Shown in pieces: positions 1-7,033 of a stretch of DNA of 64,000 nt. Made by a program: the position numbers and the translations under genes. Origin of the DNA: Chryseobacterium viscerum (GTDB taxonomy: Bacteria; Bacteroidota; Bacteroidia; Flavobacteriales; Weeksellaceae); the NCBI RefSeq assembly GCF_025949665.1, contig NZ_JAPDFT010000006.1, positions 62,001 to 126,000 of the forward strand, in the 5' to 3' direction. Under the pieces are notes generated by a model. It did no database searches and had not been told where the DNA came from. It was given only the letters and a program-made list of their open reading frames with translations. Numbering within the stretch: position 1 is the stretch's first letter; each line of letters opens with the position of its first letter.

Positions 1-270
1 AATATAGAGCTTCACGGGGGCAACATACAATTGTCTTTTCCCTGCCAGATATTCTTTGGTAAGTTTTCCTGGGCGGGTTAATAAGTATTTGATTGTTTTC
101 CAGAATTCGCCATCATAGTGGGTGAAATCCTCAATGAAATGAGTGAAAAGAAAATGAAACGGCTGCTTAGGTTCTGTATTTTCCTGTCCGCAGTGTGGGC
201 AAAACCTTTCATTAACCTGATGTCCGCAGTTCAGGCAGGTTTTATCATCTCTTAGTTTTCCGTGGCTCAT
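1..270 (-). CDS. DUF3667-type membrane protein, N-terminal part only
   Basis: The gene starts at 270 and runs off the left edge, so only its first 90 codons are visible. The product begins MSHGKLRDDKTCLNCG and carries two CxxC pairs (CLNCG, then CPHCG after NERF), a small N-terminal zinc ribbon. This is followed by FHFLFTHFIEDFTHYDGEFWKTI and LLTRPGKLTKEYLAGKR. That arrangement is what I know from DUF3667 proteins of Bacteroidota: zinc ribbon, then a multi-helix membrane domain, which lies outside the window. The function of the family is unknown to me. A -7 box lies 23 bases upstream of the start. Confidence 0.75.
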   Translation of the reverse strand, partial: MSHGKLRDDKTCLNCGHQVNERFCPHCGQENTEPKQPFHFLFTHFIEDFTHYDGEFWKTIKYLLTRPGKLTKEYLAGKRQLYVAPVKLYI

Positions 271-292
271 GAATTATGGAATATGATTAACA

Positions 293-300
293 CAAATATA
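293..300 (-). promoter_or_regulatory. -7 promoter box of the DUF3667 gene
   Basis: On the minus strand this reads TATATTTG, a full match to the Bacteroidota -7 consensus TAnnTTTG, placed 23 bases before the ATG at 270. No clear TTG -33 box is seen at the usual distance. Confidence 0.5.
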
Positions 301-504
301 ATTATTTCAATGAAACTGTAATTATATTAATATGTTTTACGGAAATTTTTAAAGTAAATTTAATAAAAGAAAGAGTTGAGGGAATGAACTCTTTGCTGTA
401 TCACCTGTGTTTTTAGAATCTTCTAAGCGTTTTTTTTCATCGCCACAACAATTTACAAGATGCATGCCAAAATTATAAAAGTGTTAAAATCTATTGATAT
501 AGGG

Positions 505-528
505 ATCTATAGACCGGATTCTATAGAT
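505..528. repeat. Perfect inverted repeat upstream of the rplM promoter
   Basis: The arms ATCTATAGA (505-513) and TCTATAGAT (520-528) are separated by six bases. Each arm contains the self-complementary core TCTATAGA. The repeat ends 16 bases before the -33 TTG of the rplM promoter, a position suitable for a protein-binding site. Function is inferred from position only. Confidence 0.55.
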
Positions 529-544
529 AAAATAAAATATGTTT

Positions 545-573
545 TTGGGTTACAAAAATAATTTGTACCTTTG
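545..573 (+). promoter_or_regulatory. Promoter of rplM-rpsI
   Basis: TTG at 545-547 and TACCTTTG at 566-573 are separated by 18 bases, matching the flavobacterial TTG / TAnnTTTG promoter. Transcription should begin near 580. The transcript start could form a small hairpin ACCC-TTTTAG-GGGT (577-590) before the rplM start at 620. Confidence 0.75.
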
Positions 574-619
574 CACACCCTTTTAGGGGTAAATTATGTT
601 TAATCTTTAACTAAAACGT

Positions 620-1075
620 GTGAATACATTAAGTTACAAAACTGTTTCAGCGAACAAAGCTACTGCGAATAAAGAATGGGTTGTGGTAGACGCTGAAGGA
701 CAGCCGTTAGGTAGATTAGCTTCTACGGTTGCAAAGATTTTGAGAGGTAAGCACAAAACGAACTTTACACCTCACGTAGATTGTGGTGATAACGTGATCG
801 TTTTGAATGCTGGGAAAATTACACTTTCCGGAAACAAGTGGGCTGATAAGACTTACATCTGGCATACAGGATATCCTGGTGGACAGAAGTCTATGACTGC
901 GGCTGAACTTCAAAAGAAAGATTCTTTAAAGGTATTAGAGAAGTCTGTAAAAGGTATGTTACCTAAAAACAGACTAGGAGCTGCTATCCTTAAGAACCTT
1001 TATTTATATGAAGGAACTGAGCACAAACATGAAGCTCAACAGCCTAAAACAATTAATGTTAACGAATTTAAATAA
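620..1075 (+). CDS. rplM: 50S ribosomal protein L13 (uL13)
   Basis: L13 is an early-assembling protein of the large ribosomal subunit and binds 23S rRNA. The 151-residue product has the family body from W20 onward (VVVDAEGQPLGRLAS, then GDNVIVLNAGKITLSG) and the signature GMLPKNRLG about residue 113. The start is GTG at 620. It is supported by the promoter at 545-573, the short leader, and the N-terminus MNTLSYKTVSANK, which I recognise from relatives. The gene heads the rplM-rpsI unit, with a six-base gap before rpsI. A hairpin at the transcript start could serve autoregulation, but that is untested. Confidence 0.97.
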   Translation: MNTLSYKTVSANKATANKEWVVVDAEGQPLGRLASTVAKILRGKHKTNFTPHVDCGDNVIVLNAGKITLSGNKWADKTYIWHTGYPGGQKSMTAAELQKKDSLKVLEKSVKGMLPKNRLGAAILKNLYLYEGTEHKHEAQQPKTINVNEFK

Positions 1076-1081
1076 TTAATT

Positions 1082-1468
1082 ATGTCTATAGTTCACAAAA
1101 TCGGAAGAAGAAAAACTTCTGTAGCAAGAGTTTATGTAAGACCAGGTTCTGGAAACATTACAGTAAACGGTAAAGACGCTAAAGAATATTTCTCTACAGA
1201 CGTGATGGTTTACAAATTAAACCAACCGTTTATCCTTTCTGAGACTGTTGGTCAGTATGACGTTACCGTAAACGTATTCGGTGGTGGAAATACAGGTCAG
1301 GCAGAAGCTATCAGATTAGGTATTTCAAGAGCTTTATGCGAAATCAACGCTGAATTCAGATTAGCATTGAAACCAGCTGGTTTACTTACAAGAGACGCAA
1401 GAATGGTGGAAAGAAAGAAGCCAGGTCAGAAAAAAGCAAGAAAGAGATTCCAATTCTCAAAACGTTAA
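1082..1468 (+). CDS. rpsI: 30S ribosomal protein S9 (uS9)
   Basis: S9 sits in the head of the small subunit, and its basic C-terminal tail reaches the P-site tRNA. The 128-residue product shows the family features GRRKTSVARVYVRPGSG at the N-terminus, GGGNTGQAEAIRLGISRAL in the middle and the ending KKARKRFQFSKR. In S9 the terminal SKR contacts the anticodon stem of P-site tRNA. It follows rplM by six bases, the usual L13-S9 pair. Downstream, 1469-1651 holds degenerate TCAGATT-like repeats and then the rpsB leader. Confidence 0.98.
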   Translation: MSIVHKIGRRKTSVARVYVRPGSGNITVNGKDAKEYFSTDVMVYKLNQPFILSETVGQYDVTVNVFGGGNTGQAEAIRLGISRALCEINAEFRLALKPAGLLTRDARMVERKKPGQKKARKRFQFSKR

Positions 1469-1651
1469 TTTTCAGACTTCAGATTCAAGATCTCAGATTT
1501 CAGAATTTTTTCGGTCTGTTGTCTTTTATCTAAAATCTATTTATCTAAACAAAAAAATTGCCCGTTACGTTTAGCATCCAAACGCTTCTCCCATCTAAAG
1601 AAGTTGTTGATTGTTTAAAAGACGGAAAGTAAACTAACAAAAACAGAAAAC
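1469..1651 (+). promoter_or_regulatory. Leader region of rpsB with short repeats
   Basis: Between rpsI and rpsB lie 183 bases. The first part (1471-1510) contains repeated TTCAGAC/TTCAGATT-type words. The second part contains a CGTTT (1568-1572) / AAACG (1580-1584) hairpin that is richer in GC than its surroundings. No TAnnTTTG box is evident, so rpsB may be read from the rplM promoter. An RNA regulatory role for the hairpin is a guess from position. Confidence 0.3.
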
Positions 1652-2413
1652 ATGGCAAAAGCAAATGTAAAAGACCTTTTAGAGGCTGGCGTACACTTCG
1701 GTCACATGACTAGAAAGTGGAACCCAAATATGGCTCCATACATTTTTATGGAGAAAAACGGTATTCACATTGTAGACTTACATAAAACAGCAGTTAAATT
1801 AGATGAAGCTTGCAGCGCTTTAGAAAAATTAACTTCTGCAGGTAAAAAAGTTCTTTTCGTAGCTACTAAGAAGCAAGCGAAAGAAGTTGTTGCAAAACAC
1901 GCTTCTGAACTTAATATGCCTTATATTACTGAAAGATGGCCAGGAGGTATGTTAACGAATTTCGTTACTATCAGAAAGGCTGTAAAGAAGATGAATGCTA
2001 TCGACAAAATGAAAAAAGACGGTACGTTCGAAACTTTATCTAAAAAAGAAAGATTACAAGTTGACAGACAAAGAGCTAACTTAGAAAAGAACTTAGGTTC
2101 TATCTCTGACATGGTTCGTCTTCCTTCTGCAATCTTTGTTGTAGATATCTTGAGAGAACACATCGCTGTAACTGAAGCTAAGAAATTAGGTATTCCAGTT
2201 TTCGGTATTGTTGATACAAACTCTGACCCTAGAAAAGTTGACTTCGTTATCCCAGGAAACGATGATGCTTCTAAATCTATCGATATGATCTTGAGCATTG
2301 TTTCAGAATCTATCAAAGAAGGTCAGTCTCAAAGAAAAGCTGATAAAGAAAAATCTAAAGAAGAAGGAGAAGTAGTATCTGCTGATAAAGATGCTGACTT
2401 CGATGCAGAATAA
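1652..2413 (+). CDS. rpsB: 30S ribosomal protein S2 (uS2)
   Basis: S2 binds late to the small subunit near S1 and the mRNA exit. The 253-residue product opens with MAKANVKDLLEAGVHFGHMTRKWNPNM, the S2 signature, and contains ITERWPGGMLTNFVTI near residue 92 and GIPVFGIVDTNSDPRKVDFVIPGND near residue 185. The acidic/basic tail after residue 225 is lineage-specific. In most bacteria tsf follows directly; here a terminator (2436-2469) follows and tsf lies about 11 kb away on the other strand. Confidence 0.98.
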   Translation: MAKANVKDLLEAGVHFGHMTRKWNPNMAPYIFMEKNGIHIVDLHKTAVKLDEACSALEKLTSAGKKVLFVATKKQAKEVVAKHASELNMPYITERWPGGMLTNFVTIRKAVKKMNAIDKMKKDGTFETLSKKERLQVDRQRANLEKNLGSISDMVRLPSAIFVVDILREHIAVTEAKKLGIPVFGIVDTNSDPRKVDFVIPGNDDASKSIDMILSIVSESIKEGQSQRKADKEKSKEEGEVVSADKDADFDAE

Positions 2414-2435
2414 TTAAAGATTTTCTTTAATATAG

Positions 2436-2469
2436 GAAAAACGCTGGATTTCGGTCCAGCGTTTTTTTA
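2436..2469. terminator. Bidirectional terminator between rpsB and the GG-leader peptide gene
   Basis: The arms AACGCTGGA (2440-2448) and TCCAGCGTT (2455-2463) enclose TTTCGG. A T run follows on both strands, so the hairpin can end rpsB transcripts and those of the converging peptide gene at 2483-2671. Confidence 0.9.
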
Positions 2470-2482
2470 TTGTTTTATAATA

Positions 2483-2671
2483 CTAAGGTTTCTTAGGACA
2501 CACCGTAAATTCTGGGAAATCAGGATCTGTACTTGGGACAACTACTCCTATTCTGCATACACCGCTGCAGCACATTTCTCCCATTTCGAAATTACAGCCG
2601 TCTATACAGCTTCTGTATCCTCCTTTGATTGTTCTTAGCTCAGTTCTTGAAACTTTCTTTAAATTTTTCAT
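2483..2671 (-). CDS. Cys-rich GG-leader (bacteriocin-like) peptide, 62 residues
   Basis: The product has an 18-residue leader, MKNLKKVSRTELRTIKGG, ending in a double glycine as in peptides cleaved by C39-type ABC transporter peptidases and common in Chryseobacterium. The 44-residue core has six cysteines at 22, 26, 34, 35, 39 and 58, spacing C-x3-C-x7-CC-x3-C-x18-C. No maturation enzyme or transporter is adjacent. The nearby minus-strand genes belong to a DUF6759-like family. A second peptide with the same leader type and Cys order lies at 53602-53757. Secretion and antibacterial action are inferred from the leader alone; the target and any modification are unknown. Confidence 0.8.
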   Translation of the reverse strand: MKNLKKVSRTELRTIKGGYRSCIDGCNFEMGEMCCSGVCRIGVVVPSTDPDFPEFTVCPKKP

Positions 2672-3057
2672 GGTTTTTAGTTTAGTTTTTTTCCTACTCT
2701 ATATGCTTTTCGGAATCCGCAATTATGTATTTCTAAATATATGGAATTATTTATAATGTGTTTGATTTTATGAAATAATATTTTGATTTTGTGATATTTA
2801 GTGGTAATGGAGCGATTTTTAGAGTTTCTACAACAATGTAATATTAGCTTAGCTGCCCGATATTTATCTTATTCTGATGGATTTAAAGAGAGTATTTACA
2901 GCTTGCTTAGTTTTTTTCATATCTTAGGTTAATTCTTTTTGAGATCACTCAATAAAACCACTTATGAAGACTCAATAATTCAGTTCAGTTTCATAATTAA
3001 ATAATAGTACTTGATATGAATTAAAATAAAAACCCACAGAATCCTGCGGGTTATATA
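2672..3057. other. Intergenic region, no gene seen
   Basis: This AT-rich stretch should contain the promoter of the GG-leader peptide gene. Only a weak candidate is visible on the minus strand: TTG, 16 bases, TATAGAGT. At its left-to-right end it holds the terminator of the 3058-3498 gene. Nothing else was recognised. Confidence 0.5.
3025..3052 (-). terminator. Terminator of the trmB/DUF6759-like operon
   Basis: On the minus strand, AACCCGCAG pairs with CTGTGGGTT with one mismatch and is followed by TTTTATTTTAA. It lies six bases past the stop of the 3058-3498 gene. Confidence 0.8.
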
Positions 3058-3498
3058 TTAGTTTGAAAGCTTTATAGAATATGAGGTGGTGACAAACTTT
3101 GTAGACTGATAGGTTGAGTTACAAATAAGTCCGGATAATCTGTAGTTTTGATTTTTAGGAACCATTGTGTATCCTACTTTTCCAGAACCGATAGGAATTT
3201 TTTTGAAGAAATTATTCCCGCTTACCGTAAGTACCATATTGCATGGAGATAGGTTTTCTACTGAAATAGAGGTTCTGGGGTTTTTCGGATCATCATCGTT
3301 AAGAAGATCACTAAGAACAGCTGCAGTTTCCGGTTTATAGGTCTTTATAAGTTCGTTATATTCTCTTTCCGTATTGGCTCTGTTACCTGAATTACCGGTA
3401 GAGGAAGGGTAGGAGGTTCTTACCGGATAGCTGCCATAATTTACATTACAGCTGGCAAGGATCATTGAAATCCCGGTAAAAACTAATAGCTTTTTCAT
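3058..3498 (-). CDS. Small lipoprotein of the DUF6759-like family
   Basis: The 146-residue product has a lipoprotein signal, MKKLLVFTGISMILASC, with the acylated cysteine at 17. The C-terminal domain shows the pattern shared with three other proteins in this window: SPCNMVLTVSG, KKIPIGSGKVGYTMVPKNQNYRLSG and ICNSTYQSTKF. It holds two cysteines about 45 residues apart that could form a disulfide. From memory this matches Pfam DUF6759; I could not check. It lacks the long N-terminal helical segment of its paralogs. The gene follows the 3505-4209 paralog by six bases and is the last of the operon trmB - paralog - this gene. Function unknown; envelope location inferred. Confidence 0.75.
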   Translation of the reverse strand: MKKLLVFTGISMILASCNVNYGSYPVRTSYPSSTGNSGNRANTEREYNELIKTYKPETAAVLSDLLNDDDPKNPRTSISVENLSPCNMVLTVSGNNFFKKIPIGSGKVGYTMVPKNQNYRLSGLICNSTYQSTKFVTTSYSIKLSN

Positions 3499-3504
3499 AC
3501 TAGT

Positions 3505-4209
3505 TTACTTTTTGGTTTTTCTTTTTTTCGAAGACTTCTTTACTTCGGCTGTTTCCTTTTTGGAAGGCTTTGCTTCTTTTTCGGGGAGTCTAGGATTATC
3601 AATCGTTACAAATATACTTTTTTTAATGTCTTTCTGAGAGATGTATTTCATATCGCAGATATTACTGTTGAGCGTATATGAACCCTTATTGATCACAATA
3701 AAATTTTCTCCATGGGCTGGAACGGCAAGGTTGTAATAATCTTTTCCTTCAATCCTCAGTACGATATTACAGTCTGAATTATTTTTGAATAAGAGTATCG
3801 CTTCCTTGCGGGTAATATCTTCATTGAACATTGCATTCAGAAGTTTCACCGTTTTTTCTTTATGCTCAGCAGAGGTTTCAGTGATAAGTTTTTTAAACTC
3901 CTCAGCGTCATCTGAATGAGGGTTTCTCATGATGCTTTTAGGAATATCGGAAATGACAGGCCTTGCTTCCATAGGCTTGGCTGTGCGGGCTCCTTTTGTC
4001 CATTCAGCATTTTTTAAAGCGATAAGCTTAGGTTTCAGTACGCTTTTCTTCGGATCATCCGGATGGGTGTTCTTAATGTACTCTTCAATTTCTTTAATAT
4101 CAATGCTTTTCAGAATGTCTTTATTTGCTTTTTTCTGAGCAGATATTAAGTTGGGGAACAGAAATGTGAAGAATAAAAAGAAAACAGTTAAAAGTTTTTT
4201 TTTCATCAA
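3505..4209 (-). CDS. Secreted protein of the DUF6759-like family
   Basis: The 234-residue product has an N-terminal signal peptide (MMKKKLLTVFFLFFTFLFPNLISAQ). A helical region follows with IKNTHPDDPKKSVLKPKLIAL, a motif shared with the 5001-5765 paralog. The C-terminal domain contains HKEKTVKLLNAMFNEDITRKEA, SDCNIVLRIEGKDYYNLAVP and AHGENFIVINKGSYTL. The tail after about residue 205 is very rich in Lys and Ser and may be disordered. The two conserved cysteines of the family are present. It lies 17 bases after trmB and six before the next paralog, so the three are probably co-transcribed. The start could be either of the first two ATGs. Function unknown. Confidence 0.75.
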   Translation of the reverse strand: MMKKKLLTVFFLFFTFLFPNLISAQKKANKDILKSIDIKEIEEYIKNTHPDDPKKSVLKPKLIALKNAEWTKGARTAKPMEARPVISDIPKSIMRNPHSDDAEEFKKLITETSAEHKEKTVKLLNAMFNEDITRKEAILLFKNNSDCNIVLRIEGKDYYNLAVPAHGENFIVINKGSYTLNSNICDMKYISQKDIKKSIFVTIDNPRLPEKEAKPSKKETAEVKKSSKKRKTKK

Positions 4210-4226
4210 TTGTTATTTTTATTTCA

Positions 4227-4904
4227 TCAGCTTATCCGGAATTTAATGTAAGTAATTGTTTTTCCTTTCGCTGAGAAAAGTTCTTCATAATAGGTTTTGA
4301 TATCTCTGAGGTGCTCAGTATTAGGGTCATATTCCGGTGCTCCGTAGATATCATGATGTGCACTAATGATTTCATAGCCAGCTCCCTGCAAATATCCCAG
4401 TGTATATCCATGTAAGAACTCTGAATCGGTTTTTAAATGAATAATACCGCCAGGTTTCAGAAACTTTTTGTAACGGTTTAAAAAATCAGGGTGAGTCAAT
4501 CTGTGCTTTGTTCTTCTATATTTTATCTGTGGATCCGGGAATGTAATCCAGATTTCATCTACTTCATTTTCAGCAAAAAAATGATCCACAAGCTCGATCT
4601 GTGACCTAAGAAAAGCTACATTATTCATGTTGCTGTCTACTGCTTCTTTAGCACCAAACCAGAATCTTGCCCCTTTAATATCAATTCCGATAAAGTTTTT
4701 TTCAGGAAATGTTTTTGCAAGTCCTACAGAATATTCTCCTTTTCCACAACCTAATTCCAATACAATAGGGTTGTCATTTTTAAAGAAATTTTCTCTCCAT
4801 TTTCCTTTAAGTTCAAAACCTTGTAAGGCATCTTCCCTTGTAGGTTGGATTACATTTGGTAATATTTTGTTTTCTGCAAATCTTGCTAATTTATTCTTGC
4901 CCAT
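4227..4904 (-). CDS. trmB: tRNA (guanine-N7)-methyltransferase
   Basis: TrmB methylates G46 in the variable loop of tRNA using S-adenosylmethionine. The product shows the SAM-binding motif VLELGCGKGEYSVGLA, then FIGIDIKGARFWFGAK, and the TrmB signature EIWITFPDPQIKYRRTKHRL, followed by the closing KTYYEELFSAKGKTITYIKF. I start at 4904 (MGKNKLARF), giving 225 residues. An upstream in-frame ATG at 4925 would add seven residues that are not expected in the family. The gene heads a minus-strand run with two DUF6759-like genes. An imperfect hairpin at 4949-4978 lies upstream without a T tail. Confidence 0.95.
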   Translation of the reverse strand: MGKNKLARFAENKILPNVIQPTREDALQGFELKGKWRENFFKNDNPIVLELGCGKGEYSVGLAKTFPEKNFIGIDIKGARFWFGAKEAVDSNMNNVAFLRSQIELVDHFFAENEVDEIWITFPDPQIKYRRTKHRLTHPDFLNRYKKFLKPGGIIHLKTDSEFLHGYTLGYLQGAGYEIISAHHDIYGAPEYDPNTEHLRDIKTYYEELFSAKGKTITYIKFRIS

Positions 4905-5000
4905 TGAGTTATAAAATGAGTGCAAAAATAGTGAAAATTTATGGAGAATCTCTGCCTTTTGATGGTAAAAGACAGAGAGATAATCTGTTTATGATTGTAG

Positions 5001-5765
5001 CTACTGGCTTCCTAAAGCCACCATAATAGGTCTTTCAATTGTTTTTTGTGAAGCATATTGAGCACCACAAACAAGGCTGGTGAAAAGATACTGGCCTTTT
5101 TCTATAACAATTGAACCTTCACCCTGAGCAGGTACAGCCAGTCTGTACTTGGTAGTACCTACACCTTCCATCCTTACAATGATATTACAGTCTGATTTAT
5201 TTTGAATCAGAACAATGCATTCTTTAGAATTGGGGTCATTATCGAATAAAGAGTTGAGGATTTTTACAGTTTTATTTTTGTGCTCTATGGGAGATACCGC
5301 CATAAGCATATTGAATTCTTCTGCTTCTGCATTAGGAATTGCTGTATTGGCTGAAGCATTGACAACAAAAGTATTCTGAGCAGTGCTCGGAGTATAAACG
5401 GTGGTAGGTTGTTTTGCTGCTAATTCAGCCTTATATTTTGCAATCTGCTTTTGTTTGATAATAGCATTCATTTCATCAAAGGTGATCTTTGTAGAAGGTC
5501 TTCTCCTCAGCATGGCAAGCATTTCCTGCATGTCTTTTACTTTCTGATCGGCCGGATGTGCATTTTTGATGTATTCTTTCATCATGTCCATTACTCTTGG
5601 TTTCAGGACAGATCTCCGCGGATCATCAGGATGGGCATCTCTTAAGAAGGCATTAATTTCGTAGATATTCTTACTTTTCAGAATATTACTATAGTCTTTC
5701 CCCTTTTTTTGAGCAGACATAGTAAAGAAAAACATACAACAAAGAAGTAAAAGTACTTTTTTCAT
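5001..5765 (-). CDS. Secreted protein of the DUF6759-like family
   Basis: The 254-residue product has a signal peptide (MKKVLLLLCCMFFFTMSAQ). Its N-terminal half has two copies of a motif around HPDDPRRSVLKPRVMDM and AHPADQKVKDMQEML, then a Gln/Lys-rich helix. The C-terminal domain contains HKNKTVKILNSLFDNDPNSKE, SDCNIIVRMEGVGTTKYRLAVP, EGSIVIEKGQYLF and VCGAQYASQKTI. The second half closely follows the paralogs at 3505 and 14690, including the two conserved cysteines. It is a separate unit from the trmB operon (75-base gap). Function unknown; secretion is inferred from the signal peptide. Confidence 0.75.
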   Translation of the reverse strand: MKKVLLLLCCMFFFTMSAQKKGKDYSNILKSKNIYEINAFLRDAHPDDPRRSVLKPRVMDMMKEYIKNAHPADQKVKDMQEMLAMLRRRPSTKITFDEMNAIIKQKQIAKYKAELAAKQPTTVYTPSTAQNTFVVNASANTAIPNAEAEEFNMLMAVSPIEHKNKTVKILNSLFDNDPNSKECIVLIQNKSDCNIIVRMEGVGTTKYRLAVPAQGEGSIVIEKGQYLFTSLVCGAQYASQKTIERPIMVALGSQ

Positions 5766-5995
5766 TAATTGATATTAAGTTTAAAATTGGGTGCTTTTCT
5801 CTTAATTTGCGTTTTTGGCTGTTAGTTTTTTATTTGGATAACGAAATACAGGTCTTTTTATTTTAAACACTTGTTTGTGAGATAAAATTAAACATATTTT
5901 TGAATATTGCGGAATGATATGTAATAAAAGTTGAATAATCTTCATTGGATGCAGTGTGGAAGGGGAATACCGAAGGATTCCTTTTTATTTCAAAA

Positions 5996-6026
5996 AAATA
6001 ATCCATGTGAAAGACATGGATTATTT
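5996..6026 (-). terminator. Terminator of the 6048-6842 gene
   Basis: A perfect 13-base stem, AAATAATCCATGT with ACATGGATTATTT, encloses a five-base loop. A T-rich stretch follows on the minus strand. Confidence 0.8.
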
Positions 6027-6047
6027 ATATGTATTGGAATTATTTCT

Positions 6048-6842
6048 CTAGTTATTGCTTACAACCTCCTGAAGGTGTGAGCTTCTAAGTCTTTTCTGAT
6101 AGATGGGCAGATATTTTTCAATAGGAATCTTTACGGCTTCAAAGTTTCCGGCCAATACATAAGCCTGAATGTTTTCAGAAGTATAAACGAATTGAAGGAA
6201 GTTATCAATTAAATTCTCAGGAATTTTAAATTTTGTAAAGTAATCTTTCCCCAGATAGTTTTTGATTTGTGCAACGGAACTGTTCATTCTTTCGTATGCC
6301 TGATAACGCTGTTTTTTCTTTCTCTCGCCGGAAAGAATATCATAGATACTTTCAAGGCTGAAGGTAAGCCCGCCATCTCTCAGCCCGGCAACAGGAAGTT
6401 CAGGAGGAGTTCCGTCACCTTTTGGTTCCGGAAGCCCGATTACTTTTTTAAGAGCATATGCTTTATCTTCTTTTCTTAAAGAATTTACATCATACCGAAG
6501 GTTTCCGGTAGGTTTGAACCTGCTGAGTACAATTTCCTGAATTTCGTAGTATGCAATTTTAAGCTCAACCAGATTTTTTTGTGTCATTGATTGAGGCGTC
6601 AGCTTAATATCTTTTCTTTCGGTAACAATAGAGGTAAACCGGATCACATCTCCGGGATTGGCAGGGATACTAAAATTACCATTATAGTCCGTAAGAACGG
6701 TTTTCTGGATATTCAGATTAGTAACATATACCTGATTGAGATATAAAATAGAGTTGTCTCTCAGAAATACCTCTCCGGAATATATTTGGGCATTAATTTT
6801 TGCCAGAAAAACCAATAGCAGTAGAGTAAACAGTTTCTTCAT
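6048..6842 (-). CDS. Secreted carboxypeptidase-regulatory-like (CarboxypepD_reg) protein
   Basis: The 264-residue product has a signal peptide (MKKLFTLLLLVFLAKINAQ), then a single beta-sandwich resembling the carboxypeptidase D regulatory domain. The sequence runs IYSGEVFLRDNSILYLNQVYV, VLTDYNGNFSIPANPGDVIRF and NLVELKIAYYEIQEIVLSRF, the usual beginning of TonB-dependent receptors, but no beta-barrel follows. Instead there is a helical C-terminal half without a recognised domain. Such stand-alone proteins are common in Flavobacteriia and are probably periplasmic or outer-membrane associated. It is monocistronic with a terminator at 5996-6026 and a -7 box at 6851-6858. Exact role unknown. Confidence 0.8.
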   Translation of the reverse strand: MKKLFTLLLLVFLAKINAQIYSGEVFLRDNSILYLNQVYVTNLNIQKTVLTDYNGNFSIPANPGDVIRFTSIVTERKDIKLTPQSMTQKNLVELKIAYYEIQEIVLSRFKPTGNLRYDVNSLRKEDKAYALKKVIGLPEPKGDGTPPELPVAGLRDGGLTFSLESIYDILSGERKKKQRYQAYERMNSSVAQIKNYLGKDYFTKFKIPENLIDNFLQFVYTSENIQAYVLAGNFEAVKIPIEKYLPIYQKRLRSSHLQEVVSNN

Positions 6843-6850
6843 ATAATGCG

Positions 6851-6858
6851 CAAAATTA
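6851..6858 (-). promoter_or_regulatory. -7 promoter box of the 6048-6842 gene
   Basis: The minus strand reads TAATTTTG, matching TAnnTTTG, nine bases upstream of the ATG. Transcription would start at or just before the start codon, giving an almost leaderless mRNA. Confidence 0.45.
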
Positions 6859-6987
6859 CATAGAAATAAAGCAATTTTGCCTAGTTAGATGAAGAATAGT
6901 GGTTAAAGTTATATTAAACTTTAACATTAAACTGTTAAGGACTGTTAGAAATATGCAATTACCTTAAAGAAGAGTTTATATAAATAA

Positions 6988-7033
6988 AGAAGCCGGAAGA
7001 AAGTTCAGTATCCTTTCTTACGGCTTCCTTTTT
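6988..7033 (-). terminator. Terminator of the 7033-10431 gene
   Basis: GAAGCCG (6989-6995) pairs with CGGCTTC (7021-7027), with further pairing AAGAAAG/CTTTCTT inside. The minus strand carries a T-rich tail after the stem. Confidence 0.75.

Larger units (their letters stand above)
271..619. other. Intergenic region with two divergent promoters and an inverted repeat
   Basis: No gene is seen. The stretch holds the promoter of the leftward DUF3667 gene, the promoter of rplM, a perfect inverted repeat at 505-528, and a short GAGTT/AACTC repeat near 374-392. The remainder is AT-rich without further recognisable structure. Confidence 0.6.

Noticed and set aside
1471..1510. TTCAGATT-like short repeats after rpsI, considered as a CRISPR or mobile repeat
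   Set aside because: The units are under 10 bases, degenerate and without spacers of constant length.
4949..4978. Hairpin CTCTGcCTTTT / AAAGaCAGAG between trmB and the 5001 gene
   Set aside because: No T tail follows on either strand, so it is not called as a terminator.
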